Positions 16,662 through 26,412 of a DNA stretch of 64,000 nt are shown here, piece by piece. Position numbers and translations under genes: made by a program. The notes under the pieces were generated by a model that was not told the origin of the DNA, made no database searches, and worked only from the letters and a program-made list of their open reading frames with translations. Origin of the DNA: Paenibacillus dendrobii (GTDB taxonomy: Bacteria; Bacillota; Bacilli; Paenibacillales; Paenibacillaceae); NCBI RefSeq assembly GCF_009807035.1, contig NZ_WUBI01000002.1, positions 496,001-560,000 on the forward strand. Reading direction: 5' to 3'. How positions within the stretch are numbered: the stretch's first letter is position 1; each line of letters opens with the position of its first letter.

Positions 16662-17231
16662 TTATTTAGCGGATAACTCGCTTTCCGTCACCCATTTGTG
16701 ATTCTTCACCGGATCTCCGCCTGTTGTCGGCGTATAATCGACCATATAGACCGTCGTAGGTTCAGCAGATTCAATCGTGGCTTCAGCCCCTTTCATGCCT
16801 TTCATATGATCGGCCTCCAAGATAACCTTGGTACCTTTGTCCAAAGGCTTGTCGCCCGCATCCTTCAATTCTTCTTGAATGACCCATTTATGATTCTTCA
16901 CAGGGTCCCCCCCTGTCGTAGGCGTATAGTTTACGGCATAGGCTATCGTGTCATAGGCTCCTACAATCGTCGCTTTAGCGCCTTTCATTCCCGGCATATG
17001 ATCTGCGCTCATCATGGCTTCAGTTCCCACCTTAAACGCGGGATTCGCCGCTTTCTTTAACCCTTGCGGCATTTCGCCCGAACCTGAATGGTTCATCTCA
17101 TCATTGTTCATGGACATGTTGTCCATGGTTGAAGATGCATCTTGTGATGGGGCATCGTTTTTCGCGTCGTTTCCACATCCGCTTAGAGCAATCATTGCGG
17201 CCGCACCGATTAAAGCCCATTGTTTTCGCAT
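16662..17231 (-). CDS. ydhK: YdhK family lipoprotein with two DUF1541 repeats
   Basis: A 189-residue lipoprotein. Signal peptide MRKQWALIGAAAMIALSGC ends at the lipobox cysteine, Cys19. A Met/Asn/His-rich linker (MDNMSMNNDEMNHSGSG) resembles metal-binding stretches. Two DUF1541 units follow, each starting ADHMxGMKGAxATI and ending in the identical TPTTGGDPVKNHKWV block, so the protein is an internal duplication. DUF1541 lipoproteins are exported, often next to copper-handling genes; the role is not established. The gene sits between two identical tRNA-Leu genes, all on the minus strand. Confidence 0.85.
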   Translation of the reverse strand: MRKQWALIGAAAMIALSGCGNDAKNDAPSQDASSTMDNMSMNNDEMNHSGSGEMPQGLKKAANPAFKVGTEAMMSADHMPGMKGAKATIVGAYDTIAYAVNYTPTTGGDPVKNHKWVIQEELKDAGDKPLDKGTKVILEADHMKGMKGAEATIESAEPTTVYMVDYTPTTGGDPVKNHKWVTESELSAK

Positions 17232-17353
17232 GTCTCAAACACTCCTTGTATTTATTTCTCGCATAAATATAGAATACCCTCGATGGGTATATGGCAAACA
17301 AAAATATGGATCTTTGATTAATTGTTAATTCATTCCACCTAAAAATAATCATG

Positions 17354-17407
17354 AAAAAACCTCTTTTCGAATTCCGATAACGATCATCAGAATCAAAAAG
17401 AGGTTTT
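17354..17407 (-). terminator. terminator of the tRNA fMet-CAU-Leu operon
   Basis: AAAAAACCTCTTTT and AAAAAGAGGTTTT are paired arms about 27 bases apart; on the minus strand the stem ends in TTTTTT after the tRNA genes. Confidence 0.75.
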
Positions 17408-17445
17408 ACGAAAAGCAGCCATATTCATATGTATCGTTCTTGAAA

Positions 17446-17531
17446 TGCCGAGGACCGGGATCGAACCGGTACGGTAGTCACCTACCGCAGGATTTTAAGT
17501 CCTGTGCGTCTGCCAATTCCGCCACCCCGGC
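17446..17531 (-). tRNA. tRNA-Leu (TAA), copy 1
   Basis: Same 86-base sequence as the gene at 16437-16522: leucine-type long variable arm, anticodon TAA, discriminator A, no encoded CCA. It is the third tRNA of a minus-strand operon after the initiator and CAU tRNAs. Confidence 0.94.
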
Positions 17532-17551
17532 AAATGCGTTTGAAACTAATA

Positions 17552-17628
17552 TGGTGGGCCCTGAGGGACTCGAACCCCCGACCAGTCGGTTATGAGCCGA
17601 CCGCTCTAACCAACTGAGCTAAGGGCCC
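17552..17628 (-). tRNA. tRNA with CAT anticodon, probably Ile2 (lysidine type) rather than elongator Met
   Basis: 77 bases including an encoded CCA. Acceptor GGGCCCT/AGGGCCC; D arm TAGCTCAGTTGGTTAGAGC; anticodon stem GTCGG/CCGAC with loop CTCATAA; T arm GGTTCGAGTCC. The CTCATAA loop and D arm resemble the Bacillus tRNA-Ile2, whose C34 is changed to lysidine so that it reads AUA. Elongator Met in Bacillus has loop TTCATAC. The identity call is therefore Ile2 with moderate certainty; the tRNA itself is certain. Confidence 0.85.
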
Positions 17629-17665
17629 TGATCAAATATGTTATCGATCAATATAATGGCTGTTT

Positions 17666-17745
<80 letters not shown>

Positions 17746-17777
17746 TCAATAATCTGTCGTAAATAGCGACAAGAATT

Positions 17778-17807
17778 AATATACAGCATAAATGTACCCT
17801 ACGTCAA
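17778..17807 (-). promoter_or_regulatory. promoter of the tRNA operon
   Basis: Minus-strand TTGACG (17807-17802), 18-base spacer, TATATT (17783-17778), about 32 bases before the initiator tRNA. Confidence 0.75.
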
Positions 17808-17884
17808 GTATTTATTTATGGAATAAGAATAAGTCATGATAATGATACCTTTAATCTTTTATGAGAGAGGCGTTTGAAGATGGT

Positions 17885-18049
17885 TTATGGAATAAACCTC
17901 ACACCATATCGGCCCTTTCGTGAACGGAATATTTCTACCAGATGAGGGTCATCGTATCCGTAAATCCAACCATTTTCCTCCAGCCTCTTCGCCAGGCACC
18001 CTGCCTGAAATTTCGTCTTGTACAGCTTTCCGAAATAAACCCATTGCAT
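17885..18049 (-). CDS. small hypothetical protein, 54 aa
   Basis: MQWVYFGKLYKTKFQAGCLAKRLEENGWIYGYDDPHLVEIFRSRKGRYGVRF reads as a compact basic, aromatic-rich alpha/beta protein. The ATG at 18049 follows GAAGGGGGAAATCATC. An in-frame extension of 23 codons upstream lacks a ribosome site. No family recognised; it is transcribed divergently from yitT. Confidence 0.6.
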   Translation of the reverse strand: MQWVYFGKLYKTKFQAGCLAKRLEENGWIYGYDDPHLVEIFRSRKGRYGVRFIP

Positions 18050-18135
18050 GATGATTTCCCCCTTCAGGCATGATAAATGGTGTCGTTGGGTATTGTTGCC
18101 TAAAGGGGCACTCATCATGCATTTTGTTATAATCT

Positions 18136-18164
18136 TTGAGATTATTTCTAAATTAATTTATAAT
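18136..18164 (+). promoter_or_regulatory. promoter of yitT
   Basis: TTGAGA (18136-18141), 17-base spacer, TATAAT (18159-18164), 48 bases before the start codon. Confidence 0.8.
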
Positions 18165-18211
18165 ATTAACTAAGTTGTTTAATCTAAACCTTCTGGAAGC
18201 GAGGAATTTGA

Positions 18212-19078
18212 ATGGCAAAAACACACAGGAAACTCTCTCCCGTCGATTTATTGAAGAAGTTTATTTTTATCACGGCCGGTGCAATCTTGATGGCTGTCGC
18301 GCTCGAGGTATTTCTCGTACCGAACGATATCATCGACGGGGGCATTACCGGTATATCCATCGTATTATCCAAAATAACTGCGCTCCCACTCGGGATCTTC
18401 CTCTTTGTCATCAACCTGCCCTTTCTATTCCTGGGTTACAAGCAGATCGGCAAAACGTTTGCCTTCTCCACTCTATACGGCATTATCGTCATGTCCGTAA
18501 CAACGCAGCTCCTCCATCATGTGAGTCCATTTACGAACGAAAAAATTCTTGCCGTGCTGTTTGGCGGATTGATCCTGGGTCTTGGCGTCGGTCTCGTGAT
18601 TCGTTATGGCGGTTCGCTGGATGGAACGGAGATCGTTGCGATCCTACTCTCCAAAAAAACACGCATGCCGGTCGGACAGATCATCATGGTCATGAACGTA
18701 TTTATTTTCATTATCGCCGGGTTCGTGTTTGGATGGGATTCTGCGATGTACTCGATATTCACGTATTACATGGCTTCGAAGGTCATGGATATCGTCGTGG
18801 AGGGTCTGAACGAGTCCAAATCGGTCACGATCATCTCCAGCGAATATGAAGAGATATCCCAAACCATTCAAGATCGTCTCGGTCGTACAACAACTTTCAT
18901 TTATGCGCGCGGAGGCTACTCCGGTGAAGATACGCAGATGATCTACTGCGTCGTTACCCGTCTTGAGTTAGCGAAGCTGAAATCGGTTGTTCATGAGATT
19001 GATCCCAAAGCATTCATTGCGATCGAGCATGTTTCGGATGTCTTGGGCGGCAATTTTGAGAAAAGCGCAATTCACTAA
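18212..19078 (+). CDS. yitT: YitT family membrane protein (DUF161 plus DUF2179)
   Basis: A 288-residue protein with about five N-terminal transmembrane helices (residues 15-195), containing the family signature VPNDIIDGGITGISI and RYGGSLDGTEI. The C-terminal 85 residues are the soluble DUF2179 domain (KSVTIISSEYEEI...RTTTFIYARGGYSGEDTQMIYCVVTRLEL). YitT proteins are abundant in Bacillales; transport of a small molecule is suspected but unproven. GCGAGG lies before the ATG. It converges on the pyr operon with a shared terminator. Confidence 0.87.
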   Translation: MAKTHRKLSPVDLLKKFIFITAGAILMAVALEVFLVPNDIIDGGITGISIVLSKITALPLGIFLFVINLPFLFLGYKQIGKTFAFSTLYGIIVMSVTTQLLHHVSPFTNEKILAVLFGGLILGLGVGLVIRYGGSLDGTEIVAILLSKKTRMPVGQIIMVMNVFIFIIAGFVFGWDSAMYSIFTYYMASKVMDIVVEGLNESKSVTIISSEYEEISQTIQDRLGRTTTFIYARGGYSGEDTQMIYCVVTRLELAKLKSVVHEIDPKAFIAIEHVSDVLGGNFEKSAIH

Positions 19079-19112
19079 CAACAAGAAGCCATTCTGTTCA
19101 ATAAAATGAAAA

Positions 19113-19138
19113 AAAAAGCAGCCCTTAGGCTGCTTTTT
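19113..19138. terminator. bidirectional terminator of yitT and the pyr operon
   Basis: AAAAAGCAGCC and GGCTGCTTTTT with a four-base loop and A/T runs on both sides. Confidence 0.93.
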
Positions 19139-19153
19139 ATGTTTTCACCTATG

Positions 19154-19795
19154 TTATACGCCAAACGAGGAGGGATCTTCTCTCCAAGCTTTCAGAGCGG
19201 CTACATCGTCTTCTTGAATCACGCCTTGCTCGAGTGCTACATCCATGAGCGCTCCGTAGTTAGACAGCGTCTGAAGCGGAATTCCCGCGTCGCTGAAGGC
19301 TTGTACAGCCTTGTCCAACTGGTAGCTGAAAATAGCGAGAACGGCTTGAGGCACAGCGCCCGCATCCTTGATGGCAAGCGCGGCCTTGATGGAGCTTCCT
19401 CCGGTCGAGATTAAGTCCTCAATGACGATTACTTTCTGTCCCGGCTTAATCATGCCTTCAATTTGGTTCTCCTTGCCATGACCCTTCGCTTTGTCGCGGA
19501 TATATGCCATTGGCAGATTCAGCTTCTGTGCTACCCAAGCTGCATGCGGAATACCTGCTGTTGCCGTTCCCGCGATCACTTCGGTGTCCGGATATTGATC
19601 GCGGATCACCGCTGCGAAGGATTCTGCGATGTACTCGCGAATTTCGGGATAGGACATGGTCAGACGGTTGTCGCAGTAGATCGGCGATTTAATGCCTGAT
19701 GTCCAAGTAAAAGGCTGCTTCGGACGCAGCGCCACCGCTTCGATCTGCAGCAAATACGCTGCGATTTGCCCAGGGATTTCTGCAAGTTTCGTCAT
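19154..19795 (-). CDS. pyrE: orotate phosphoribosyltransferase
   Basis: A 213-residue enzyme joining orotate and PRPP to give OMP. The PRPP-binding loop VIVIEDLISTGGSS is at residues 122-135; the catalytic loop DKAKGHGKEN is at 101-110. It is the last gene of the operon. Its start overlaps the pyrF stop by four bases, so translation is probably coupled. The operon terminator follows within 16 bases. Confidence 0.95.
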   Translation of the reverse strand: MTKLAEIPGQIAAYLLQIEAVALRPKQPFTWTSGIKSPIYCDNRLTMSYPEIREYIAESFAAVIRDQYPDTEVIAGTATAGIPHAAWVAQKLNLPMAYIRDKAKGHGKENQIEGMIKPGQKVIVIEDLISTGGSSIKAALAIKDAGAVPQAVLAIFSYQLDKAVQAFSDAGIPLQTLSNYGALMDVALEQGVIQEDDVAALKAWREDPSSFGV

Positions 19796-20529
19796 GCTTC
19801 CAACATCTCCTTAATGATTTGTTCTGCAGCTGCTCTCGGCTTTTCAGCGCCCGTAATCGGACGGCCGACGACAATGTAGCTACTTCCGTTCCGAATGGCT
19901 TCTCCCGGCGTCAGAACACGCTTCTGATCGCCCTGATCGCTTCCTGCTGGGCGTATGCCCGGTGTCACGGTAACAAAGTCCTTGCCGCAGGCGTTCACGA
20001 TGTCGGCGGATTCCTGCGCGGATGCTACCACACCGTCCAACCCTGCGGACTTCGTCAGCTCCGCATAACGGATGACTGCATCTTTTACCGAGCCAGGAAT
20101 ACCGATCTCCTGATTCAGCACATCCTGCGCGGTACTCGTCAGTTGCGTCACTGCGATCACCAGCGGCTTTTGCAGTGAGCTGTTGGACTGCAGAGCCTTA
20201 TCCACACCAGCCAGAGCGGCCTTCATCATGTCCTTGCCACCGGCTGCGTGAACGTTAAACATGTCCACACCAAGACGGGTGATGCTTTCCGCTCCACCCT
20301 TCACCGTGTTGGGTATATCATGCATTTTCAAATCAAGAAACACTTTGTAGCCACGGGTCTTGAGTTCCCGTACAAAATCCGGGCCTGCGGCATAATACAA
20401 CTGCATGCCCACTTTCATATAGCACGGAATGCCTTCAAGCTCCTGAAGCAGATTCATGGCTTGATTCGCATCAGGGTAATCGAGGGCCACAATTAAGCGG
20501 CCCGCCATTTCCTTATATTGTTCATTCAT
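19792..20529 (-). CDS. pyrF: orotidine 5'-phosphate decarboxylase
   Basis: A 245-residue TIM-barrel enzyme that decarboxylates OMP to UMP, the final step of the pathway. Catalytic residues are in DLKMHDIPNT: Asp66, Lys68 and Asp71, with Lys39 upstream. The phosphate-binding end (VGRPITGAEKPRAAAEQI) is intact. GAGGGAGTC precedes the ATG. In B. subtilis pyrK and pyrD lie between carB and pyrF; here pyrF follows carB after only 15 bases. Confidence 0.95.
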   Translation of the reverse strand: MNEQYKEMAGRLIVALDYPDANQAMNLLQELEGIPCYMKVGMQLYYAAGPDFVRELKTRGYKVFLDLKMHDIPNTVKGGAESITRLGVDMFNVHAAGGKDMMKAALAGVDKALQSNSSLQKPLVIAVTQLTSTAQDVLNQEIGIPGSVKDAVIRYAELTKSAGLDGVVASAQESADIVNACGKDFVTVTPGIRPAGSDQGDQKRVLTPGEAIRNGSSYIVVGRPITGAEKPRAAAEQIIKEMLEA

Positions 20530-20544
20530 ATGTTTGACTCCCTC

Positions 20545-23500
20545 TTAGCGGTCAGCAAAGGCCGGCATCGCAGAGGATTGGAAGTTGATCGTATCCAGCA
20601 TGTTCAGCAGTGCTCTAACGGTATCCAGGGAGGTCATGCAGACTACTCCGTTCTCAACCGCTTCGCGGCGAATCCGGAATCCGTCACGCGCAGGCGTTTT
20701 CCCTTTGGTCAGCGTATTGAAGACGAATTGCGCATCCCCGTTGCGGATCAGATCGAGAATATTCGGTGTGCCGTCGCTCAGTTTTTGTACTGTCGTAACG
20801 AGTATTCCCGCATCACTGAGGGCTTGTGCTGTTCCGCCAGTCGCATAGATTTTATATCCGAGGCGTCTGAAGCCTTGCATCAGTTCTACAGCTTCGTCCT
20901 TATCCTTGTCGGCTACGGTTATAATGATCGCACCGGTAGAAGGAATCTTCATGCCCGCTCCGATCAAGCCTTTGAACAAGGCTTTCGCATACTGCAGATC
21001 GCGTCCCATAACCTCGCCTGTCGATTTCATTTCAGGTCCCAGCGTCGGCTCGACTCTGCGCAGCTTCGCGAAAGAGAAGACCGGCACTTTAACCGATACA
21101 TATTCGCTTTCCGGCCACATGCCGCCTTCGTAACCAAGATCCTTCAGCTTTTTGCCGAGAATAGCTTGCGTCGCAAGGTTGGCCATCGGAATGGTCGTTA
21201 CTTTGCTCAGGAACGGAACCGTCCGGGAAGAGCGCGGATTGACTTCGATGACGTAAACTTCATCCTTGTAGATGACGAACTGGATGTTGACCAAACCGAC
21301 CGTTTTCAGTTCCTTGGCAATACGGGTCGTGATGCTCACGATTTTATCCTTCAGATGCTGCTCCAGGTGCTGCGGCGGATATACCGCGATCGAGTCACCG
21401 GAGTGAACTCCTGCGCGTTCGATATGCTCCATGATCCCTGGAATGATGACCGTTTCGCCGTCGCAGATGGCATCAACTTCGACTTCCTTGCCGAGCATGT
21501 AGCGGTCAATCAGTACCGGATGATCCGGGTTGATCTTAACCGCTTCTTCCATGTAGCTCAGGAGCTCTGCGTCGGAGTATACGATTTCCATCGCCCGTCC
21601 GCCGAGGACATAAGATGGTCTTACAAGAACCGGATATCCGAGCGATTGAGCTGTTCCTACGGCTTCATCAACCGATGTCACCGTGCTGCCTTTTGGTTGA
21701 GCGATGTCCAAGCGGGACAGCAGAGCCTCGAACTTCTTGCGGTTCTCCGCTTCATCAATGCTCTCCAGACTGGTTCCGAGAATCGGAACGCCTGCCGCGC
21801 TAAGCGGTGCTGCCAGGTTGATGGCTGTTTGTCCGCCGAACTGCACGATAACTCCGATCGGCTTCTCCTGTTCGATGACATTCATGACATCCTCAAAGAA
21901 CAGCGGTTCGAAGTACAGTCGGTCCGAGGTGCTGAAATCGGTCGATACCGTCTCAGGGTTGTTGTTGATGATCACCGCTTCGTATCCTGCTTTTTGGATC
22001 GCCCACACCGCATGTACGGTCGAGTAGTCGAATTCGATACCTTGGCCGATCCGAATCGGTCCGGAGCCGAGCACAACCACTTTTTCCTTATTCGTTTTCG
22101 TAACTTCGTTCTCTGTTTCGTAAGTAGAGTAGTAGTAAGGCGTGGAAGCCTCGAATTCGGCTGCACATGTATCTACCATTTTGTATACCGGACGCAGGTC
22201 GTTCTGCAGGCGGTAGTCACGCACTTCCACTTCCGTAGCGTAGGTGTCAGCATTTACTTGCGCACGAATTTCGGCAATCGCGCGGTCGGTAAAACCAAGG
22301 CGTTTGGCTTCATACAGAGTATCGTATGTCAGCTCTTTTTGCTGGATTTGGGCCTCGAAGGCGATCATTCCCTGCAGCTTGTCGAGGAACCACCAGTCGA
22401 TTTTGGTCAGGTCCTGGATCGACTGAAGATCGAAGCCGCGGCGGAAGGCTTCCGCAATCAGGAAGATGCGCTCGTCGTCCACCTTGACTAGACGCTCTTT
22501 CAGCACCTCTTCGCTCAGCTCGTCAGTTCCCTTCAGATACAAGCGGTGCACGCCGATTTCCAGGGAGCGGATCGCTTTATGGATGGATTCCTCAAAGGTC
22601 CGTCCGATGGCCATGACTTCGCCGGTTGCTTTCATTTGCGTACCCAGCTTGCGGTTGGCGTGAATGAATTTATCAAACGGCCAGCGCGGGATTTTGCTTA
22701 CAATGTAATCCAGCGTCGGCTCAAAGCATGCGTAAGTTTGACCCGTCACCGGGTTAGTCAGTTCATCCAAGGTGTATCCCAAAGCAATTTTGGCAGCCAT
22801 TTTGGCGATCGGATAGCCGGTCGCTTTCGAAGCCAGAGCCGAAGAGCGGCTTACCCGCGGGTTAACTTCGATGACATAATATTGGTAGCTGTGCGGATCG
22901 AGCGCTAACTGCACGTTACATCCACCTTCGATGTTCAAAGCACGGATGATTTTTAAGGATGCCGATCTCAGCATTTGATACTCCCGGTCGGACAGCGTCT
23001 GGCTCGGCGCCACGACGATGCTATCGCCGGTATGAACGCCGACGGGATCGAAGTTTTCCATGTTGCAGACCACGATACAATTATCGTTCGCGTCGCGCAT
23101 GACTTCATATTCAATTTCTTTCATGCCCGCGATGCTCTTCTCGATCAGACACTGGCCGATCGGACTGTAGCGGATACCGGAGGATACCGTTTCACGCAGT
23201 TCTTCTTCGGTTGCGCAAATTCCTCCGCCTGTGCCGCCTAGCGTGTAAGCCGGACGAACGATGACCGGATATCCGACCTCTTCCGCAAACACCAGCGATT
23301 CTTCAAGCGTCGTAACGATCGTGCTTTCCGGAACCGGCTGCTCCAGCTCGCGCATCAGCTCACGGAACAAGTCTCTGTCTTCCGCTTTCTCGATCGAATC
23401 CAGCTGCGTTCCGAGCAGCTTAACGTTCTCCTGCTCCAGAATACCTGCCTTCGCGAGTTCTACCGCCATGTTCAGTCCAGTTTGTCCGCCGAGTGTCGGC

Positions 23501-23760
23501 AACAGTCCGTCCGGACGCTCCTGGCGAATAATTTGTGTCACAAAGTCAAGGGTAATCGGTTCAATATAGACTTTGTCTGCCATATTGGTATCCGTCATGA
23601 TCGTTGCCGGGTTGCTATTGATCAGCACAACCTCAACGCCTTCTTCTTTGAGCGCCTCGCAGGCCTGTGTACCTGCATAGTCGAATTCTGCCGCCTGACC
23701 GATTACGATCGGGCCCGAGCCGATAACGAGAATTTTCTTAAGTTGTTTATTAAGTGGCAT
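20545..23760 (-). CDS. carB: carbamoyl-phosphate synthase, large (synthetase) chain
   Basis: A 1071-residue protein, the standard length. It has two homologous ATP-grasp halves (about residues 1-400 and 550-930), each starting with a VxGSGPIxIGQxxEFDY phosphate/ATP signature, an oligomerisation domain between them, and a C-terminal MGS-like allosteric domain from about 935 ([34 protein letters not shown]). It makes carbamoyl phosphate from bicarbonate, ATP and ammonia delivered by CarA. The start lies two bases past the carA stop. Since it is in the PyrR-controlled operon, it is the pyrimidine-specific copy (pyrAB in Bacillus naming). Confidence 0.97.
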   Translation of the reverse strand: MPLNKQLKKILVIGSGPIVIGQAAEFDYAGTQACEALKEEGVEVVLINSNPATIMTDTNMADKVYIEPITLDFVTQIIRQERPDGLLPTLGGQTGLNMAVELAKAGILEQENVKLLGTQLDSIEKAEDRDLFRELMRELEQPVPESTIVTTLEESLVFAEEVGYPVIVRPAYTLGGTGGGICATEEELRETVSSGIRYSPIGQCLIEKSIAGMKEIEYEVMRDANDNCIVVCNMENFDPVGVHTGDSIVVAPSQTLSDREYQMLRSASLKIIRALNIEGGCNVQLALDPHSYQYYVIEVNPRVSRSSALASKATGYPIAKMAAKIALGYTLDELTNPVTGQTYACFEPTLDYIVSKIPRWPFDKFIHANRKLGTQMKATGEVMAIGRTFEESIHKAIRSLEIGVHRLYLKGTDELSEEVLKERLVKVDDERIFLIAEAFRRGFDLQSIQDLTKIDWWFLDKLQGMIAFEAQIQQKELTYDTLYEAKRLGFTDRAIAEIRAQVNADTYATEVEVRDYRLQNDLRPVYKMVDTCAAEFEASTPYYYSTYETENEVTKTNKEKVVVLGSGPIRIGQGIEFDYSTVHAVWAIQKAGYEAVIINNNPETVSTDFSTSDRLYFEPLFFEDVMNVIEQEKPIGVIVQFGGQTAINLAAPLSAAGVPILGTSLESIDEAENRKKFEALLSRLDIAQPKGSTVTSVDEAVGTAQSLGYPVLVRPSYVLGGRAMEIVYSDAELLSYMEEAVKINPDHPVLIDRYMLGKEVEVDAICDGETVIIPGIMEHIERAGVHSGDSIAVYPPQHLEQHLKDKIVSITTRIAKELKTVGLVNIQFVIYKDEVYVIEVNPRSSRTVPFLSKVTTIPMANLATQAILGKKLKDLGYEGGMWPESEYVSVKVPVFSFAKLRRVEPTLGPEMKSTGEVMGRDLQYAKALFKGLIGAGMKIPSTGAIIITVADKDKDEAVELMQGFRRLGYKIYATGGTAQALSDAGILVTTVQKLSDGTPNILDLIRNGDAQFVFNTLTKGKTPARDGFRIRREAVENGVVCMTSLDTVRALLNMLDTINFQSSAMPAFADR

Positions 23761-23762
23761 GA

Positions 23763-24893
23763 TTAACGTTCTCCTTTCGCGGCTGCAGCAAGCTCAGCCT
23801 GGCGCGGGTTCGCCGGATTCTGCTGTTTATGTTCTCTGATCATCTCCAGGAACTGATCGAAGAGATAGCTGTTGTCATATGGACCTGGTGCAGCTTCTGG
23901 GTGATATTGGACAGTGAAGACCGGATACTTTTTATGCTTCAGACCTTCAATGGTTTTGTCGTTGTTGTTGATGTGAGTCACTTCAAGTTCCGTGCCTGCG
24001 ATCGAATCCTCCGTTACCGTGTAGCCATGGTTTTGAGAGGTGATGTAGCAACGGTTTGTTTTCAGATCTTTAACCGGATGATTGCCACCGCGGTGACCGA
24101 ATTTAAGCTTATCCGTATCCGCTCCGCAAGCGAGTGCGAACAATTGATGGCCGAGGCAGATACCGAAGATTGGATATTCACCGAGAAGCTCTTGGATCGT
24201 GCGGATTGCATGTGGTACATCCTTCGGATCCCCAGGGCCGTTAGACAGCTGAATGCCGTCCGGATTCAGCCGGCGGATCTCTTCCGCAGTCGTGTCTTGC
24301 GGCACAACCACCACGTCGCAGCCACGCGCAGTCAGTTCGCGCAGGATACCTGTTTTGGCTCCATAGTCAACCAGGACGATCCGTTCTTTGGAACCCGGGC
24401 TGCTGTACGTATGTTTCGTGGATACCGTAGCCACCTGATTCGTCAGGATCGGGCTGGCTGTCAGTCTTTCTCTCAATTCTTCCACCGACTGGGCCGAAGT
24501 CGTGAGAATTCCCTTCATGGTTCCGTGTTGGCGGATCATGCGAGTCAACATGCGGGTATCGATGCCGCTGATACCGACGATGCCATATTCTTTCAACAGG
24601 TTATCGACGCTGTATTCCGCACGCCAGTTACTTGGCACGGTTTCATGGCGGCGCACGACGAATCCATGCACGAATGGCGCTACAGATTCAAAGTCATCGC
24701 GGGTAATCCCGTAGTTACCGATCAACGGATAAGTCATCGTCACGATCTGTCCGCAGTAGGATGGATCAGACAATACCTCTTGATATCCTGTAATCCCCGT
24801 ATTGAATACAACCTCACCTGTTTTTTCACCTTCGGCACCGAAAGCACTGCCTGTAAACAGCGTTCCATCCTCCAGAAGCAATCTTGCTTGCAT
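23763..24893 (-). CDS. carA: carbamoyl-phosphate synthase, small (glutaminase) chain
   Basis: A 376-residue glutaminase subunit. The class I amidotransferase nucleophile is Cys246 in [11 protein letters not shown], with His331 and Glu333 in QYHPEA completing the triad. The N-terminal CPSase-specific domain is intact ([15 protein letters not shown]). The ATG at 24893 is chosen since GAGGAGTGAATGGA lies before it; an in-frame extension of 15 codons has no ribosome site. Equivalent to pyrAA in Bacillus. Confidence 0.96.
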   Translation of the reverse strand: MQARLLLEDGTLFTGSAFGAEGEKTGEVVFNTGITGYQEVLSDPSYCGQIVTMTYPLIGNYGITRDDFESVAPFVHGFVVRRHETVPSNWRAEYSVDNLLKEYGIVGISGIDTRMLTRMIRQHGTMKGILTTSAQSVEELRERLTASPILTNQVATVSTKHTYSSPGSKERIVLVDYGAKTGILRELTARGCDVVVVPQDTTAEEIRRLNPDGIQLSNGPGDPKDVPHAIRTIQELLGEYPIFGICLGHQLFALACGADTDKLKFGHRGGNHPVKDLKTNRCYITSQNHGYTVTEDSIAGTELEVTHINNNDKTIEGLKHKKYPVFTVQYHPEAAPGPYDNSYLFDQFLEMIREHKQQNPANPRQAELAAAAKGER

Positions 24894-25019
24894 TCCATTC
24901 ACTCCTCTGTCAAATACGTATGTTTGAGGATGCTGCAAAAAGCGATATTTGTCTTTGCAGCATTCTTCTTTTTTTGGCTATATCAAAGTGTTTCTTTTTT
25001 GATGCCGGCAGTGTCCGGT

Positions 25020-26300
25020 TTAATCAGCCCATACAATCTTGCCGTCCACCCAAGTTTTCACCGGCCAACCTTTTAGCTTCCATCCGGTAAACGGAGTGTT
25101 GCGTCCTTTGGTCGCGAATTCCTTCGGATCGACCTCTTTCTCCGTGTCCAGGTCGATCATTGTCAGATCGGCTGGTGCACCTTCTTCCAATCTCCCTGTC
25201 TCCAGTCCGAATACCTTGGCAGGATCAGCAGTCATGCGACTCACCAGGAAGGAGAGATCCCATTTTCCTGTTTGTACGAATTTCGTGTACAGGAGTGGAA
25301 ATGCAGTCTCGAAGCCAACGATGCCGAATGGCGCCATTTCCATTCCTTTTGCTTTTTCCTCTTCGGTATGGGGAGCATGGTCCGTAACGATGATATCCAG
25401 CGTTCCGTCCTGCAGGGCTTCGATACAAGCCTCTACGTCGCGCGGGGAGCGCAGCGGCGGATTCATTTTCCAATTGGCATCAAGTCCTGGGATATCTTCA
25501 TCGGACAACAGTAGGTGATGCGGGCATACCTCAGCAGTCACGTTGATGCCGATGGATTTGGCCTGGCGGATCAACCGGATGGACTGCTCAGTGCTGACGT
25601 GGCATACATGGTAGTGAACCCCTGTAGCTTCTGCAAGCAGGATGTCCCGGCCGACATGGATCGCTTCCGACTCATTCGGAATTCCCACCAGTCCATGCTT
25701 CTCGGCAAACTTCCCTTCCGTTACGCATCCTCTTTCAACGAGCGAGTTCTCTTCGCAGTGCGCGATGACCGGCATATCCAGTTCGGCAGCCATCCGCATG
25801 GCGTTTTTCATCATTTGCGCATTCTGCACGCCTACGCCGTCGTCGGTAAATCCAATGGCCCCAGCTTCCTTGAGTGCAGTGAAATCAGTCAGTTCCCGTC
25901 CTAACTCTCTAACCGTGATGGCTGCATAAGGAAGGACTTTCACAATCCCAGCTTCGCGTGCCTTATCCAGCACCTGTTTGACGGTTTCCGGATTGTCTGT
26001 TACCGGTTTGGTATTCGGCATGCAGGCAATCGTTGTAAAACCGCCCTTGGCAGCCGAACGGCTTCCGGTTTCAATGGTTTCTTTATGTTCAAAGCCAGGT
26101 TCGCGCAAATGAACATGCATATCGATCAGACCCGGCGTGACCAGCTTGCCCGCTGCGTCCGTTACTTCGATGCCTTCCTTCGGCTCCCATGCTGAGTCCC
26201 CGTCGATCAGATTCCGGATGACTCCGTCTTCTAGGATGATATGTTTTTTGACCAGTTCACCTTGTTCATTCAACACGCTAGCATTCGTAATAATATGCAC
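25020..26300 (-). CDS. pyrC: dihydroorotase (class I, zinc)
   Basis: A 426-residue amidohydrolase that cyclises carbamoyl aspartate to dihydroorotate. The metal motif DMHVHLREPG supplies His62 and His64; the second-sphere HCEE, CHVS and the terminal TDHAPH with the catalytic Asp are all present. It starts with GTG behind GGAGGTAAACAGC. A 112-base AT-rich gap separates it from pyrB; that gap has TATA-like words but no convincing internal promoter. In the PyrR-regulated operon, third gene. Confidence 0.96.
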   Translation of the reverse strand: MHIITNASVLNEQGELVKKHIILEDGVIRNLIDGDSAWEPKEGIEVTDAAGKLVTPGLIDMHVHLREPGFEHKETIETGSRSAAKGGFTTIACMPNTKPVTDNPETVKQVLDKAREAGIVKVLPYAAITVRELGRELTDFTALKEAGAIGFTDDGVGVQNAQMMKNAMRMAAELDMPVIAHCEENSLVERGCVTEGKFAEKHGLVGIPNESEAIHVGRDILLAEATGVHYHVCHVSTEQSIRLIRQAKSIGINVTAEVCPHHLLLSDEDIPGLDANWKMNPPLRSPRDVEACIEALQDGTLDIIVTDHAPHTEEEKAKGMEMAPFGIVGFETAFPLLYTKFVQTGKWDLSFLVSRMTADPAKVFGLETGRLEEGAPADLTMIDLDTEKEVDPKEFATKGRNTPFTGWKLKGWPVKTWVDGKIVWAD

Positions 26301-26412
26301 GCTGTTTACCTCCGCTCGTCGATTGGCGCCGTGGCTTCCAACCTATTGTATAATATTAATTCATATTTGTGTATATTTATTAGCATAATTACATCTAAAT
26401 TCTTGCTTCAGC

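Noticed and set aside
20518..22491. 657-codon plus-strand open frame opposite carB
   Set aside because: It is an antisense shadow of carB, caused by codon bias; its translation is rich in His, Arg and Cys and has no domain or ribosome site.
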